Source: Colwellia chukchiensis (lineage in GTDB: Bacteria > Pseudomonadota > Gammaproteobacteria > Enterobacterales > Alteromonadaceae). From it: a DNA stretch of 64,000 nucleotides. Positions 46,732 through 57,475 of this stretch are shown here, piece after piece. Positions within the stretch are counted from its first letter, which is position 1. Each line of letters opens with the position of its first letter. The stretch is taken from positions 434,001 through 498,000 of the forward strand of contig NZ_NBOC01000001.1 of NCBI RefSeq assembly GCF_002104455.1, given 5' to 3'. Below the pieces are notes generated by a model, which saw nothing but the letters and a program-made list of their open reading frames with translations, searched no databases and was not told where the DNA came from. Position numbers and translations under genes: made by a program.

Positions 46732-48114
46732 ATGTTGCAGATATACAATACCTTAAGCAGGAAAAAAGAAGTTTTTAAACCAATCACTGCCAATAAGGTA
46801 GGTTTATATGTTTGTGGTATTACTATTTATGACCTCTGCCATATAGGTCATGCTCGCACTTATGTGGCGTTTGACATCATAGCAAGATACTTTAAGTATT
46901 TAGGTTACGAGTTAACGCATGTGCGCAATATTACTGACGTAGATGATAAAATTATTCAGCGCGCGCACGAAAACGGCGAAAGCTGTGATGCCTTAACTAA
47001 GCGTATGACAGAGCAAATGTATCAAGATTTTGACGATCTTAATATTATGCGACCTGATATTGCACCGACGGTAACCGGACATATGGATGACATTATCGCG
47101 TTAGTGGTGCGGCTGATAGAGCGTGAACATGCCTATATTGCCGCTAATGGCGATGTAATGTTTGATGTCAGTAGTTATAAAGATTACGGCAAACTTAGCA
47201 TGCAAAACTTAGATATGTTGCAAGCAGGTGCGCGCGTAGACGTTGATGAAAACAAACGCAGTCCATTAGATTTTGTGTTGTGGAAAATGGCAAAACCAGA
47301 CGAACCCAGCTGGGACTCGCCTTGGGGCAAAGGTCGCCCCGGTTGGCATATTGAATGTTCAGCCATGAACAGCAAGCATTTAGGAGAGCACTTTGATATT
47401 CATGGCGGTGGCTCAGATTTACAGTTTCCACACCATGAAAATGAAATAGCACAGTCTTGCTGTGCCTTTGATACCCCCTATGTAAACTACTGGATGCATG
47501 GCGGTATGGTACAAATTAATAAAGAAAAAATGTCGAAGTCATTAAACAACTTCTTCACATTACGCAGTGTACTTGATGAATACGACGCGGAAAGTGTACG
47601 TTTCTTTTTAACCTCAAGTCACTACCGTAGCCAATTAAATTATTCTCAAGAAAACTTAGAGCAAGCGCGGGCAAGTTTAGAGCGTCTTTATACGGCTTTG
47701 CGTGGTGTAACCCCGATAAAAGTAGCCTTGGCAGGCAACCCTTATGTGCAGCGGTTTGAAAAAGCAATGAATGACGACTTTAATTGTCCCGAAGCCATGC
47801 CAGTGTTGTTTGAGTTAGCTAAAGAAATTAACCGCATTAAAGCAACTGCGAGCGAGGAAGCGGGTAAGTTAGCTTATATATTAATAGCTTTAGGTGAAGT
47901 TCTAGGTATAGCGCAAAGCGCACCCGAAGATTTTTTACAAGGCAAAGGCAGCAATAGTGATGAAGTGGCAGAAATTGAAGCCTTAATCAAGCAACGTAAT
48001 GACGCGCGTGCTAACAAAGATTGGGCCATGGCAGATGACGCTCGTGACAAATTAGCGGCACTCAATGTCATATTGGAAGACAGTGTAGCGGGGACTACTT
48101 GGCGTAAGGGCTAG
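46732..48114 (+). CDS. cysS: Cysteinyl-tRNA synthetase
   Basis: A class I aminoacyl-tRNA synthetase that charges tRNA-Cys. The 460-residue protein has the HIGH motif at 37-40 (CHIGHART), the zinc cysteine C28, the KMSKS loop near 266-270 and the family motif GWHIECSAM with the zinc-site [15 protein letters not shown]. The length is typical. Standard neighbours are ppiB/lpxH upstream and folD downstream. Confidence 0.97.
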   Translation: MLQIYNTLSRKKEVFKPITANKVGLYVCGITIYDLCHIGHARTYVAFDIIARYFKYLGYELTHVRNITDVDDKIIQRAHENGESCDALTKRMTEQMYQDFDDLNIMRPDIAPTVTGHMDDIIALVVRLIEREHAYIAANGDVMFDVSSYKDYGKLSMQNLDMLQAGARVDVDENKRSPLDFVLWKMAKPDEPSWDSPWGKGRPGWHIECSAMNSKHLGEHFDIHGGGSDLQFPHHENEIAQSCCAFDTPYVNYWMHGGMVQINKEKMSKSLNNFFTLRSVLDEYDAESVRFFLTSSHYRSQLNYSQENLEQARASLERLYTALRGVTPIKVALAGNPYVQRFEKAMNDDFNCPEAMPVLFELAKEINRIKATASEEAGKLAYILIALGEVLGIAQSAPEDFLQGKGSNSDEVAEIEALIKQRNDARANKDWAMADDARDKLAALNVILEDSVAGTTWRKG

Positions 48115-48139
48115 TAGTAAAACTAGATTATTGAGAATA

Positions 48140-48167
48140 AAAAAAGCCTGTATCTACAGGCTTTTTT
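48140..48167 (+). terminator. cysS terminator
   Basis: AAAAAGCCTGT/ACAGGCTTTTTT hairpin with a 4-nt loop, about 26 bp after the cysS stop. Confidence 0.88.
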
Positions 48168-48345
48168 GTTGTTGATATAGCTGTTGTTAGTTTGCAGCTT
48201 AAGTTGCACTATATCTTAAGGCTGCCTTTTATCAGCTAACAGAATGAATATTTTAAATAAGCTCAGTCAACCTCACCAGGCTTAAATGACTTCGCGTTAT
48301 TACCCCTCTGGACTTGAAAGCAACAAAATTAAACCTGAGCAATGG

Positions 48346-49203
48346 CTATTTGCGATGAAATTGTTCGCAGGCAATTAAGGTGTTTTCAATCAAACTAGCC
48401 ACTGTCATAGGGCCAACGCCACCAGGTACAGGCGTAATATGGCTAGCAAATGCTTTTGCCTGTTCAAAGCCTATGTCACCCACTAATTTGCCACTGTCGA
48501 GGCGGTTAATACCAACATCGATCACAATAGCGCCTTGCTTAATCCATTCACCTGGAATAAATTCTGGTTTACCGACCGCCACTACCAATAAATCGGCATT
48601 TCTTACTTTGCTCTCTAAATCTTTAGTAAACCTATGAGTGGTGGTGACAGTACAACCAGCAAGTAATAGCTCTAAAGTCATGGGGCGGCCAACGATATTG
48701 GAGGCTCCAACAACAACCGCTTCTAAGCCATGGGGATCAACACCAGTTGATGTGATTAGCTCCATAATGCCTTTTGGAGTACATGGGCGTAAACCAGGCT
48801 GACGTAAAGCAAGTTTGCCGACATTAGTGGGGTGAAAACCATCAACATCTTTTAAAGGATGAATATGCTCAATGATTAAGTTGGCATCTAGGCCTTCAGG
48901 TAATGGCAATTGCACAAGAATGCCGTCAATGGCATCGTCATTATTTAATTGGTCTATTAAATCAAACAACTCCGACTGTGATGTGGTGGGTGATAAGTCA
49001 TAAGAATGCGATACAAAGCCCACTTCTTCACAGGCCTTTCTTTTACTCCCTACATAAACTTGTGATGCGGGATCTGAGCCAACCAATATCACGGCTAACC
49101 CAGGAGGGCGTAAGCCATTTTCTACTCGTTGTTGGACTCTTAGTTTCACCGAGTCTCGTAATTGTTTTGCGATCAATTTACCGTCAATAAGTGCTGCTGT
49201 CAT
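48346..49203 (-). CDS. folD: Methylenetetrahydrofolate dehydrogenase/cyclohydrolase FolD
   Basis: FolD interconverts methylene-, methenyl- and formyl-tetrahydrofolate in one-carbon metabolism. The 285-residue protein has the catalytic Lys region [18 protein letters not shown], the signature [24 protein letters not shown], the NADP motif [13 protein letters not shown] and the end [14 protein letters not shown]. It is convergent with cysS. Confidence 0.97.
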   Translation of the reverse strand: MTAALIDGKLIAKQLRDSVKLRVQQRVENGLRPPGLAVILVGSDPASQVYVGSKRKACEEVGFVSHSYDLSPTTSQSELFDLIDQLNNDDAIDGILVQLPLPEGLDANLIIEHIHPLKDVDGFHPTNVGKLALRQPGLRPCTPKGIMELITSTGVDPHGLEAVVVGASNIVGRPMTLELLLAGCTVTTTHRFTKDLESKVRNADLLVVAVGKPEFIPGEWIKQGAIVIDVGINRLDSGKLVGDIGFEQAKAFASHITPVPGGVGPMTVASLIENTLIACEQFHRK

Positions 49204-49327
49204 AATACTTCACAATTAGGCTGAAAAAACGCGGCTATTTTCGCATATAAATCACTTTATTTATAGAAAATAACGTTAGTCGGGTGAATTTTTCTTGGTC
49301 ATTTCTTTGATTGATGTCAGTAGCGTT

Positions 49328-49373
49328 TTTGTGAATAGCCTTGCATAATATTTGTGAATAGCCTTGCATAATA
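49328..49373. repeat. 23-bp perfect tandem duplication
   Basis: Two exact head-to-tail copies (49328-49350 and 49351-49373) lie between folD and the tRNA cluster. The unit contains GAATAGCCTTGCATAATA. It is probably a recent slippage duplication. Confidence 0.85.
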
Positions 49374-49446
49374 ATTGATAACGGTCTGATATTTTAACCA
49401 AGCTGCTGTAAAAGTAAGCGAACGGACTTTTTTTTATAAAAAGTGT

Positions 49447-49475
49447 TTGACGTGCAACAGGCAACTAGGTAATAT
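49447..49475 (+). promoter_or_regulatory. Promoter of the tRNA cluster
   Basis: TTGACG (-35) and TAATAT (-10) are 17 bp apart, followed by a GC-rich discriminator (CCGCACCC) typical of stringently controlled stable-RNA promoters. It lies 38 bp before the first tRNA. Confidence 0.75.
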
Positions 49476-49513
49476 CCGCACCCGTTGAGAACGCAGTTGT
49501 TCCTAACTGAAGT

Positions 49514-49590
49514 CGGTGATTAGCGCAGCTTGGTAGCGCACTTGGTTTGGGTCCAAGGGGTCGCAAGTTCGAATCTTGCATCACCGACCA
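49514..49590 (+). tRNA. tRNA-Pro (TGG)
   Basis: A 77-nt cloverleaf with acceptor CGGTGAT/ATCACCG, anticodon stem CTTGG/CCAAG, loop TTTGGGT (anticodon TGG), T arm GCAAGTTCGAATCTTGC and encoded CCA. It is identical to the copy at 49925-50001. Confidence 0.97.
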
Positions 49591-49738
49591 CTTTCTCTTT
49601 TAAACGTATGGTTTTAGTTTAAAAGTCTAAGTTCAGTGTCGAGGCAAGTGAAATTTAAACAGCAGTTAAATTTTATAGTTCAAAACAAGATGTAAACCTA
49701 ATTTTGTAACAGGTTTATTTAGCATCTGTAGGTAATGT

Positions 49739-49815
<77 letters not shown>

Positions 49816-49822
49816 TACAGTG

Positions 49823-49898
49823 GTGGCTATAGCTCAGTTGGTAGAGCCCCGGATTGTGATTCCGGTTGTCGTGGGTTCAAGTCCCATTAGCCACCCCA
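49823..49898 (+). tRNA. tRNA-His (GTG)
   Basis: A 76-nt cloverleaf with acceptor GTGGCTA/TAGCCAC, anticodon loop TTGTGAT (anticodon GTG), T loop TTCAAGT and encoded CCA. The cytosine before CCA can pair with the extra 5' G of tRNA-His. Confidence 0.96.
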
Positions 49899-49924
49899 TT
49901 TTTAAAGTACAAATAGTAAAATAT

Positions 49925-50001
49925 CGGTGATTAGCGCAGCTTGGTAGCGCACTTGGTTTGGGTCCAAGGGGTCGCAAGTTCGAATCTTGCATCACCGACC
50001 A
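49925..50001 (+). tRNA. tRNA-Pro (TGG), second copy
   Basis: Base-for-base identical to the first tRNA-Pro of the cluster, but with unrelated flanks. Confidence 0.97.
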
Positions 50002-50405
50002 CTCTTTTATACTTCATCTATTGTTAAAGCCTTAAAGCCTTGAAGCCTTATAGGATTTTGTTTGTCAGCGAGCTAGTTAGGTTTGCGTGGCGATACTGCT
50101 TTGCTATATGGCTAATTGTTGCTGGCTAGATGAGTTACCTTGAGCAATTCATAATATAAGCATCCTTGTACTTTCTTTGCACCGCATTTTTTTTAATTTA
50201 TTTGGCTTCTTCGCTCGACTCTTGATAAAAGCACCGCTATAATTTCGCGTCATTATTTTAAACTAAACATCTTTATTCGGATTTTCCGGGCTTTGTTGGG
50301 CGTTACTAACAAGCTGAAGGCATAACTTTGTGACTAAAGTTTTGTTGATTATATTTAGATGCGTTAATAGAAAGCGTTATGCGCTAAGTTTTTTGAGGTA
50401 ATTAA
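50002..50405. other. Intergenic region between tRNA cluster and tig
   Basis: 404 bp with no gene seen. It holds a short slipped repeat of AAGCCTT-like units (about 50024-50050) just after the last tRNA and the tig promoter (listed separately). The tig leader would be about 155 nt long. Confidence 0.5.
50215..50243 (+). promoter_or_regulatory. Candidate sigma70 promoter of tig
   Basis: TCGACT (50215-50220) and a perfect TATAAT (50238-50243) are 17 bp apart, about 160 bp before the tig start. Confidence 0.55.
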
Positions 50406-51713
50406 ATGCAAGTTTCAGTTGAGACTACACAAGGTTTGGAACGTCGTTTAACGATTTCAGTTCCTGCCGAAACAGTAGATGTTGAAGTTAAAAATCGTCT
50501 TCGCCATATCGGTAAAACCCAACGTATCAATGGTTTCCGTCCTGGTAAGGTACCACCGTCAGTGATTCAAAAACGCTACGGTAAATCAGTTCGTCAAGAA
50601 GTTGCTGGTGAACTAATGCAGCGTAACTTTGTTGATGCCATTGTAGCTGAAAAATTAAACCCTGCTGGTCGTCCAGAGTTTGTTGCTAAGAGTAACGAAG
50701 ATGGCAAAGCGCTAGAGTTTGAAGCAACGTTTGAAGTTTACCCAGAAGTTGCATTAAAAGATTTAGATAAAATCGCGGTAGAACGTCCTGCAGTTGAAGT
50801 TACCGATACTGATCTAGACGAAATGTTTGAAACATTACAAAATCAGCATAAAACGTGGAAAGAAAACAAGCGTAAAACCAAAAAAGGCGATAAATTAACT
50901 ATCGACTTTAATGGTCGTGTTGATGGCGAAGAATTTGAAGGCGGTAAAGCTGAAGCTTTCGAACTAGAGCTTGGCTCAGGCCGTATGATCCCAGGTTTTG
51001 AAAAAGAAATCACTGGCATGAAAGTTGGTGAAGAGAAAACCATTAAGGTCACATTCCCAGAAGATTACCATGCTGAAAAGTTAAAAGGTAAAGAAGCTGA
51101 ATTTGATATCGTAGTACACAAAACTGAAGGTCCTGTACTACCTGAGATAGATGACGACTTCGCTAAACTTTTTGGTGTTGAAGAAGGTGGTGTAGAAGCA
51201 CTTCGTGAAGAAGTAAGCAAAAATATGGCGCGTGAACTTAATCAAGCGGTTAAAGCTAAGATTAAAGAGCAAGTCATTGAAGGCTTACTTGCGGCTAACG
51301 AGTTAGATGTGCCTGCAGCACTTGTTGCACAAGAAGTTGATGTATTACGCAAACAAGCTATGCAACGTTTTGCTGGTCAAATGGACCCGAATAACTTACC
51401 TGAGCTTCCTGCAGAAATGTTTGAAGAGCAAGCGACACGTCGCGTAAAAACAGGTTTGTTATTAGGTGAAGTGATCAAAGTTAACGAACTAAAAGTTGAC
51501 GAAGCAAAAGTTACAGAGCTTATTGAATCAGCGGCATCAGCTTATGAAGATCCTGCAGAAGTGATTGAATATTACAAAACCAATAAGGAACTGGCTCAAC
51601 AAATGCAAAATGTTGCACTTGAAGAGCAAGCCATCGAACTTTTACTGGCAAATGCACAAGTAAAAGAGAAAAAAGCGAGCTTTAAAGATATTATGAATCC
51701 AGAAGGTAAATAA
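50406..51713 (+). CDS. tig: Trigger factor
   Basis: Trigger factor is the ribosome-bound chaperone and prolyl isomerase for nascent chains. The 435-residue protein has the ribosome-binding signature in [18 protein letters not shown] (near 38-56). An FKBP-type domain lies around 155-240 ([36 protein letters not shown]), followed by the helical C-terminal arms. It heads the conserved tig-clpP-clpX-lon-hupB block and ends in its own terminator. Confidence 0.97.
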   Translation: MQVSVETTQGLERRLTISVPAETVDVEVKNRLRHIGKTQRINGFRPGKVPPSVIQKRYGKSVRQEVAGELMQRNFVDAIVAEKLNPAGRPEFVAKSNEDGKALEFEATFEVYPEVALKDLDKIAVERPAVEVTDTDLDEMFETLQNQHKTWKENKRKTKKGDKLTIDFNGRVDGEEFEGGKAEAFELELGSGRMIPGFEKEITGMKVGEEKTIKVTFPEDYHAEKLKGKEAEFDIVVHKTEGPVLPEIDDDFAKLFGVEEGGVEALREEVSKNMARELNQAVKAKIKEQVIEGLLAANELDVPAALVAQEVDVLRKQAMQRFAGQMDPNNLPELPAEMFEEQATRRVKTGLLLGEVIKVNELKVDEAKVTELIESAASAYEDPAEVIEYYKTNKELAQQMQNVALEEQAIELLLANAQVKEKKASFKDIMNPEGK

Positions 51714-51748
51714 ACCTTTTTAATTGACATTTTACTACGCAATCGCTT

Positions 51749-51783
51749 AAATGGCTTGTATGGGGACATATGAGCCATTTTTT
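51749..51783 (+). terminator. tig terminator
   Basis: A 14-bp stem (AAATGGCTTGTATG/CATATGAGCCATTT, two G-T pairs) with a GGGA loop and a T run, ending 20 bp before clpP. clpP may therefore depend on read-through or on a promoter overlapping the hairpin. Confidence 0.75.
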
Positions 51784-51802
51784 CATTAAAAAGGAAAGTT
51801 AG

Positions 51803-52441
51803 TTGTTTACTTCTCAAAATAATTCTCACGATTTAACCAATATTACCGAAAGTGCCTTAGTACCTATGGTTGTCGAGCAAACCGCTAAAGGTGAACGCTC
51901 GTACGATATCTATTCACGATTACTAAAAGAACGGGTTATTTTTCTTTGTGGTCAAGTTGAAGATCACATGGCGAACTTAATTGTTGCGCAAATGCTGTTT
52001 CTTGAGTCAGAAAGCCCAGATAAAGATATATATCTTTACATCAACTCGCCAGGTGGGTCTGTGACTGCGGGTATGGCGATTTACGATACCATGAAATTTA
52101 TTAAGCCAAATATTAGCACGGTTTGTATCGGCCAAGCCGCTAGTATGGGGGCATTTTTACTTTCAGGCGGTGAAAAAGGCAAGCGTTATTGCCTACCGAA
52201 TGCTCGTGTGATGATCCATCAACCACTTGGTGGCTTTCAAGGTCAAGCGTCTGATTTTGAAATACACGCCAAAGAAATTCTTTATATTAAAGAAAAATTA
52301 AATCGCCTTATGGCAGACCATACCGGTCAGCCGCTAGAGAAAGTGTCAGCCGATACTGATCGTGATAACTTCCTTAGTGCCGAAAGCGCGGTTGAATATG
52401 GTTTAGTTGACGCCATATTAGAACAAAGAATCGATAAATAA
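51803..52441 (+). CDS. clpP: ATP-dependent Clp protease proteolytic subunit
   Basis: ClpP is the serine peptidase core used by ClpX and ClpA. The 212-residue product has the catalytic Ser in [14 protein letters not shown], His in [13 protein letters not shown] and Asp in [11 protein letters not shown] chose the TTG start at 51803 because AAGGAAAG lies just upstream and the N-terminus then includes a short propeptide before [14 protein letters not shown], as in Escherichia coli. The next ATG would remove the propeptide. clpX follows after 92 bp. Confidence 0.95.
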   Translation: MFTSQNNSHDLTNITESALVPMVVEQTAKGERSYDIYSRLLKERVIFLCGQVEDHMANLIVAQMLFLESESPDKDIYLYINSPGGSVTAGMAIYDTMKFIKPNISTVCIGQAASMGAFLLSGGEKGKRYCLPNARVMIHQPLGGFQGQASDFEIHAKEILYIKEKLNRLMADHTGQPLEKVSADTDRDNFLSAESAVEYGLVDAILEQRIDK

Positions 52442-52533
52442 CAGACAACTTGCGTTTACGCGTTGTTATTTCCGTGATTTATGAAATACTAATTAGTATT
52501 AGTTTGTAAAAATTTAAATATTAGAGGTACCGT

Positions 52534-53811
52534 ATGACCGATATGAAAACAGGTGACGGTGATGACGGTAAGCTACTGTACTGCTCATTTTGTGGTAAAA
52601 GTCAGCATGAAGTACGTAAATTAATTGCAGGTCCTTCGGTATTTGTTTGCGATGAATGTGTCGAGTTGTGTAATGACATTATTCGCGAAGAAATTAAAGA
52701 AATTTCACCTAAGCAAGACAAAGAAAGCTTACCAACGCCAATAGAAATACGCGAGAGCCTAGACGATTACGTTATTGGGCAAGAGCATGCGAAAAAAGTG
52801 CTCGCTGTGGCGGTTTATAATCATTATAAACGATTGCGTAATGGCGATTCGCACAATGGCGTAGAATTAAGTAAAAGTAATATTTTGTTAATTGGCCCAA
52901 CGGGTAGTGGTAAAACATTACTGGCACAAACCTTAGCACGTTTATTAGATGTGCCGTTTACTATGGCCGATGCGACAACCTTGACCGAAGCCGGTTATGT
53001 GGGTGAAGATGTTGAAAACATCATTCAAAAGCTTTTACAAAAATGTGATTACGATGTTGAAAAAGCGCAACGTGGTATTGTTTATATTGATGAAATAGAT
53101 AAAATTTCACGCAAATCAGACAATCCGTCCATCACACGTGACGTTTCAGGTGAAGGCGTTCAACAAGCCTTGTTGAAGCTGATTGAAGGCACTGTGGCGT
53201 CGGTACCACCGCAAGGGGGGCGTAAACATCCTCAACAAGAATTTTTGCAGGTTGATACCTCAAAGATCCTATTTATTTGTGGTGGTGCGTTTGCTGGTCT
53301 TGATAAAGTCATAGAGCAGCGTTGCCATACTGGCTCAGGCATTGGTTTTGGTGCTACCGTTCGTGGTAAAGATGATGAGAAGTCACTTACGCAGCGATTA
53401 CAAGATGTTGAACCTGAAGATCTAGTTAAATATGGCTTGATCCCGGAGTTTATTGGCCGTTTACCTGTAGTCGCAACCTTGACTGAACTCGACGAAGATG
53501 CGCTGATCCAAATCTTACAAGAGCCGAAAAATGCTTTAACTAAGCAGTTTAGCGCGCTTTTCGATATGGAAAATGTCGAGCTAGAGTTTCGAGAAGATGC
53601 ACTTTGCGCCATAGCCCATAAAGCCATGGTGAGGAAAACCGGTGCTCGCGGCTTGCGGTCAATTGTTGAAGGGGTGTTACTAGAAACCATGTATGAATTA
53701 CCTTCAATGGAGAACGCGGTAAAAGTCGTGGTTGACGAAACTGTGATTAAAGGTGAGTCTAAACCGATCATTATTTATGAAACGCAGCAAGATAAGGCGT
53801 CATCAGAGTAA
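52534..53811 (+). CDS. clpX: ATP-dependent Clp protease ATP-binding subunit ClpX
   Basis: ClpX unfolds substrates and feeds them to ClpP. The 425-residue AAA+ protein has an N-terminal C4 zinc-binding domain (CSFCGK and CDECVELC), Walker A GPTGSGKT, Walker [10 protein letters not shown] and the ClpP-docking IGF tripeptide in [12 protein letters not shown]. The C-terminal sensor-2 segment [14 protein letters not shown] is present. It shares a conserved locus with clpP and lon. Confidence 0.97.
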   Translation: MTDMKTGDGDDGKLLYCSFCGKSQHEVRKLIAGPSVFVCDECVELCNDIIREEIKEISPKQDKESLPTPIEIRESLDDYVIGQEHAKKVLAVAVYNHYKRLRNGDSHNGVELSKSNILLIGPTGSGKTLLAQTLARLLDVPFTMADATTLTEAGYVGEDVENIIQKLLQKCDYDVEKAQRGIVYIDEIDKISRKSDNPSITRDVSGEGVQQALLKLIEGTVASVPPQGGRKHPQQEFLQVDTSKILFICGGAFAGLDKVIEQRCHTGSGIGFGATVRGKDDEKSLTQRLQDVEPEDLVKYGLIPEFIGRLPVVATLTELDEDALIQILQEPKNALTKQFSALFDMENVELEFREDALCAIAHKAMVRKTGARGLRSIVEGVLLETMYELPSMENAVKVVVDETVIKGESKPIIIYETQQDKASSE

Positions 53812-53833
53812 TCGCTTGCTTTGAATGGTCACA

Positions 53834-53871
53834 AAGGTGATGTTGGTTGTTAACTAACATCACTTTTTTTT
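53834..53871 (+). terminator. clpX terminator
   Basis: A 12-bp stem (GTGATGTTGGTT/AACTAACATCAC, one G-T pair) followed by eight T, about 25 bp after clpX. Confidence 0.85.
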
Positions 53872-53880
53872 GCCTGTGAG

Positions 53881-53905
53881 TTGAAAGTATTAGCAAATGC
53901 CCCAT
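53881..53905 (+). promoter_or_regulatory. Sigma32 heat-shock promoter of lon
   Basis: TTGAAA (53881-53886) and CCCCAT (53900-53905) are 13 bp apart, starting 10 bp after the clpX terminator and about 70 bp before lon. Confidence 0.78.
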
Positions 53906-53974
53906 ATACAAATACATATCTGTACCAATTGGTATTAAAAATCACATCATACTATTCACCAAGAGAGTAACCCA

Positions 53975-56323
53975 ATGACTAAAGAGTTATCTGGCGTAGT
54001 TGAAATCCCCGTATTAGCCTTACGTGATGTTGTAGTCTATCCGCAAATGGTAATCCCATTATTTGTTGGTCGAGAAAAATCTATCCGTTGCCTTGATATG
54101 GCTAATGAAAATGACAAACAAATTTTTTTAGTAGCTCAAAAAGATGCTGCTGTCGATGACCCAACTGAAAAAGATCTTTACCAAACTGGCACGATAGCAA
54201 CCATACTTCAGATGCTTAAATTACCCGATGGTACGGTAAAAGTGTTAGTGGAAGGGGTTCGCCGCGCAAAAATTACTGAGTATCTAGAAACTCAAAATTA
54301 TTTTACCGCCAACATCAACTACCTAAATGTAGAGGCAAGTAGCGACGAAGATACAGAAGTGCTGATCCGCTCTGCCATCTCTCAGTTTGAAGGTTATGTA
54401 AAGCTCAATAAGAAAATTCCTCCCGAAGTGCTAACGTCAGTATCAGGTATTGATGATGCCGAGCAATTGGCTGATACTATGGCTGCTCATATGCCATTGA
54501 AACTAGTCGATAAGCAAAAAGTACTTGAAATTACAAACGTTTCTGAGCGTCTAGAATTTCTAATGGCACAAATGGAAGGCGAAATCGATTTACTTCAGGT
54601 TGAGAAAAAAATTCGCACGCGCGTGAAAAAACAAATGGAAAAAAGTCAGCGCGAATACTATTTGAATGAGCAAATGAAAGCCATTCAAAAAGAGTTAGGG
54701 GACGACGAAGAAGGTGCGAATGAAGCTGAACAAATAGAAAAACAAATTGAAAGTGCGCAAATGCCTAAAGAGGCAAAAGAAAAAACCTTAACCGAGTTAA
54801 AAAAATTAAAAATGATGTCACCCATGTCGGCTGAGGCAACCGTTGTGCGCAGCTATATTGACTGGATGATCAGCGTACCTTGGAAAAAGCGCAGTAAATT
54901 AAAGCGTAACCTTAAATTAGCGCAAGAAATATTAGACAAAGACCACTACGGCTTAGATAAAGTTAAAGAGCGTATTTTAGAGTACTTGGCTGTACAACAG
55001 CGCGTCAGTCAGTTGAAAGGTCCTATTCTTTGCCTTGTTGGTCCTCCAGGTGTGGGTAAAACCTCACTAGGTCAGTCGATTGCAAAATCTACGGGTCGTA
55101 AATATGTACGAATGGCGCTAGGTGGTGTGCGTGATGAAGCAGAAATTCGTGGTCATCGTAGAACTTATATTGGTTCATTACCGGGTAAGTTAGTGCAAAA
55201 AATTGCTAAGGTAGGGGTTAAAAACCCATTATTCTTGTTAGATGAAATCGACAAAATGGCCTCTGATATGCGTGGCGATCCTGCCTCAGCATTACTGGAA
55301 GTTTTAGATCCAGAACAAAATAGTAGCTTTAATGACCATTATTTAGAAGTTGACTATGACTTGTCAGACGTCATGTTCGTAGCAACATCCAATAGTATGG
55401 ACATTCCAGGGCCGTTACTTGACCGGATGGAAGTAATTCGTTTATCGGGCTATACCGAAGACGAAAAGTTAAATATAGCCAAGAACCACTTGCTGAGTAA
55501 GCAAATTGAGCGTAATGGTTTAAAGCCGGCAGAAATCGAAATTGCTGATAGTGCCATCATTGGTATTATTCGTTACTACACTCGTGAAGCGGGTGTGCGC
55601 GCACTCGAACGTGAGATTTCTAAACTTTGTCGCAAAGCGGTTAAAGCTATTTTGCTTGATAAAAGTATCAAGCAGGTAAAAATTGAACAAAGCAACCTAG
55701 CAGAGTTTCTTGGTGTGCAACGCTTTGATTATGGTAAAGCCGATGATGAAAATCGCATCGGGTTAGTAACAGGATTGGCGTGGACACAAGTGGGTGGCGA
55801 ACTGTTGACCATTGAAACAGCTTCAGTGCCAGGTAAAGGCAAGTTAAGTTATACTGGCTCGTTAGGCGATGTCATGCAAGAGTCAATTCAAGCGGCGATG
55901 ACAGTGGTTAGAAGTCGAACTGAGATGTTACGCATTAACAGTGACTTTCATGAAAAGCGCGATATTCATGTCCATGTACCTGAAGGGGCTACGCCTAAAG
56001 ATGGTCCTAGTGCCGGTATTGGTATGTGCACAGCGCTCGTATCGAGCCTAACGGGGAACCCCGTTAAAGCCGATGTAGCAATGACAGGCGAAATTACATT
56101 ACGCGGTGAAGTCCTAGCAATTGGCGGTTTAAAAGAAAAATTATTGGCTGCGCACCGTGGTGGGATTAAAACAGTCGTAATTCCTAAAGATAACGAGCGA
56201 GATCTAGAAGAAATCCCTGATAATGTTAAAGCGGATCTAGCGATTCATCCAGTTAAATGGATTGATGAAGTGCTAGCAATAGCGTTAGAGCATCCGGTAG
56301 AAAAGTGGCAATTAGCCAAATAA
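53975..56323 (+). CDS. lon: ATP-dependent protease Lon
   Basis: Lon degrades misfolded and regulatory proteins in the cytoplasm. The 782-residue product has the N-terminal substrate domain (VEIPVLALRDVVVYPQMV), Walker A GPPGVGKTS, Walker B LFLLDEIDKM, and the Ser-Lys protease dyad in PKDGPSAGIGM and GGLKEKLLAAHRGG. The length matches LonA. A sigma32 promoter lies upstream, and hupB follows, as in most gammaproteobacteria. Confidence 0.98.
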   Translation: MTKELSGVVEIPVLALRDVVVYPQMVIPLFVGREKSIRCLDMANENDKQIFLVAQKDAAVDDPTEKDLYQTGTIATILQMLKLPDGTVKVLVEGVRRAKITEYLETQNYFTANINYLNVEASSDEDTEVLIRSAISQFEGYVKLNKKIPPEVLTSVSGIDDAEQLADTMAAHMPLKLVDKQKVLEITNVSERLEFLMAQMEGEIDLLQVEKKIRTRVKKQMEKSQREYYLNEQMKAIQKELGDDEEGANEAEQIEKQIESAQMPKEAKEKTLTELKKLKMMSPMSAEATVVRSYIDWMISVPWKKRSKLKRNLKLAQEILDKDHYGLDKVKERILEYLAVQQRVSQLKGPILCLVGPPGVGKTSLGQSIAKSTGRKYVRMALGGVRDEAEIRGHRRTYIGSLPGKLVQKIAKVGVKNPLFLLDEIDKMASDMRGDPASALLEVLDPEQNSSFNDHYLEVDYDLSDVMFVATSNSMDIPGPLLDRMEVIRLSGYTEDEKLNIAKNHLLSKQIERNGLKPAEIEIADSAIIGIIRYYTREAGVRALEREISKLCRKAVKAILLDKSIKQVKIEQSNLAEFLGVQRFDYGKADDENRIGLVTGLAWTQVGGELLTIETASVPGKGKLSYTGSLGDVMQESIQAAMTVVRSRTEMLRINSDFHEKRDIHVHVPEGATPKDGPSAGIGMCTALVSSLTGNPVKADVAMTGEITLRGEVLAIGGLKEKLLAAHRGGIKTVVIPKDNERDLEEIPDNVKADLAIHPVKWIDEVLAIALEHPVEKWQLAK

Positions 56324-56614
56324 TTAATCAGAAAAACAGCGAGTTTTGCTGAAAATATGCCAAAAACAGCAAAAATATTGAAAAAAACGCAATTAACGCT
56401 TTTCAAACGCTGTAACTATGGTAAGTTAATGACGCTGATAACGCTAGAAGCCCTATAAATAAGGGCTATAGTAAAGATAAAAATAATTATCACTATTTTT
56501 AGTTTTCTTTAACGCAGCGCTTGATGTTCAAAAAGAAGCTTGATATAAAAGCTTCCGCAGGACGCTAAAAACAGAAGATAGCGCTGAATAATAACAATTG
56601 AAGGGGAATACACT

Positions 56615-56890
56615 GTGAATAAATCTCAATTAATCGAGAAAATTGCTGCGGGTGCTGACATTTCTAAAGCTGCGGCTGGCCGTGCACTAGATTCATTTAT
56701 CGAAGCAGTAACTGAAGAATTAAAAGGTGGCGAGCAAGTAGCATTAGTTGGTTTTGGTACTTTCTCAGTACGTGACCGTGCAGCACGCACAGGCCGTAAC
56801 CCACAAACTGGTGCGACAATCGAAATCGCAGCAGCTAAAATACCATCTTTCAAAGCAGGTAAAGCATTAAAAGATGCCTGCAATGGTTAA
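56615..56890 (+). CDS. hupB: DNA-binding protein HU-beta
   Basis: HU is a small nucleoid protein that bends DNA. The 91-residue product has the typical N-terminal helices ([27 protein letters not shown]), [21 protein letters not shown] with the DNA-intercalating Pro in RNPQTG, and the end [13 protein letters not shown]. It starts with GTG, supported by AAGGGG 8 nt upstream. The 291-bp gap after lon holds a long leader with small hairpins (for example AGCCCT/AGGGCT near 56449-56468). Confidence 0.96.
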   Translation: MNKSQLIEKIAAGADISKAAAGRALDSFIEAVTEELKGGEQVALVGFGTFSVRDRAARTGRNPQTGATIEIAAAKIPSFKAGKALKDACNG

Positions 56891-56946
56891 TCATTAGCAT
56901 ATTGCTAATGATGTTTAATTAAGCCGCTGATGAAAGCGGCTTAATT
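56890..56946 (+). terminator. Double hairpin terminator after hupB
   Basis: Two adjacent perfect stems: ATCATTAGCA/TGCTAATGAT (56890-56912) starting at the stop codon, and AATTAAGCCGCT/AGCGGCTTAATT (56917-56946). The second is followed by a T-rich stretch. Confidence 0.75.
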
Positions 56947-57475
56947 GTTTCTAAAATACAGATATTTTACCTATTATCCCAACAGCTTAGTATAGCTGCC
57001 CATAAAGTCACATTAAGCCATCATTAATCTTAGCGAATTTAATTGCAATGCGTTTTAGGCGCAGCAATATTCCGTTACTCAAATAACCATACAATGACAA
57101 AAAGCACTGCTATTTCTGCTTAACGCATTTGTTAGCGGTTGTGACATTAATCAATTTATTTGATTTTGACCTCAATCAAAGTTTACGCGACTACTGGCGA
57201 CTAACACGCCGCGCAAGTTGCTTTTGTGTTATATTGGCAACCATTAAAACAGCGTGAGTTAAACAATAACCTCAACGTGATTTTGGTTCGAGAACAGTAA
57301 CGGTGAAAGCCGTGACTTTAGCATCGATATCGCTAGGAAAAGTAGATGATAATTGTTAATCTTACAGCGCATCAAAGCAAGGCAGTAGCGCTTTATAGAT
57401 TCGTTAAAAAACGCACAATCAATTCATTCGCTATCTAAGGTTTTACTCGACAAATATAGGTGTAAATTAAACAAT
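56947..57475. other. Intergenic region upstream of the ccm genes
   Basis: About 530 bp without a supported gene, holding an FNR-like site at 57166-57179. I see no RNA gene. The ccm leader may be 200-300 nt long. Confidence 0.45.
57166..57179. promoter_or_regulatory. FNR-like site upstream of ccmI
   Basis: TTGACCTCAATCAA matches the FNR/EtrA consensus TTGAT-N4-ATCAA at 9 of 10 fixed positions. Cytochrome c maturation is oxygen-regulated through FNR in other gammaproteobacteria, which makes the position meaningful. The site is 297 bp from ccmI, further than usual. Confidence 0.55.

Noticed and set aside
49276-49464. 62-codon minus-strand frame near the 23-bp duplication
   Set aside because: It overlaps the tandem duplication and the tRNA promoter region and has no family resemblance.
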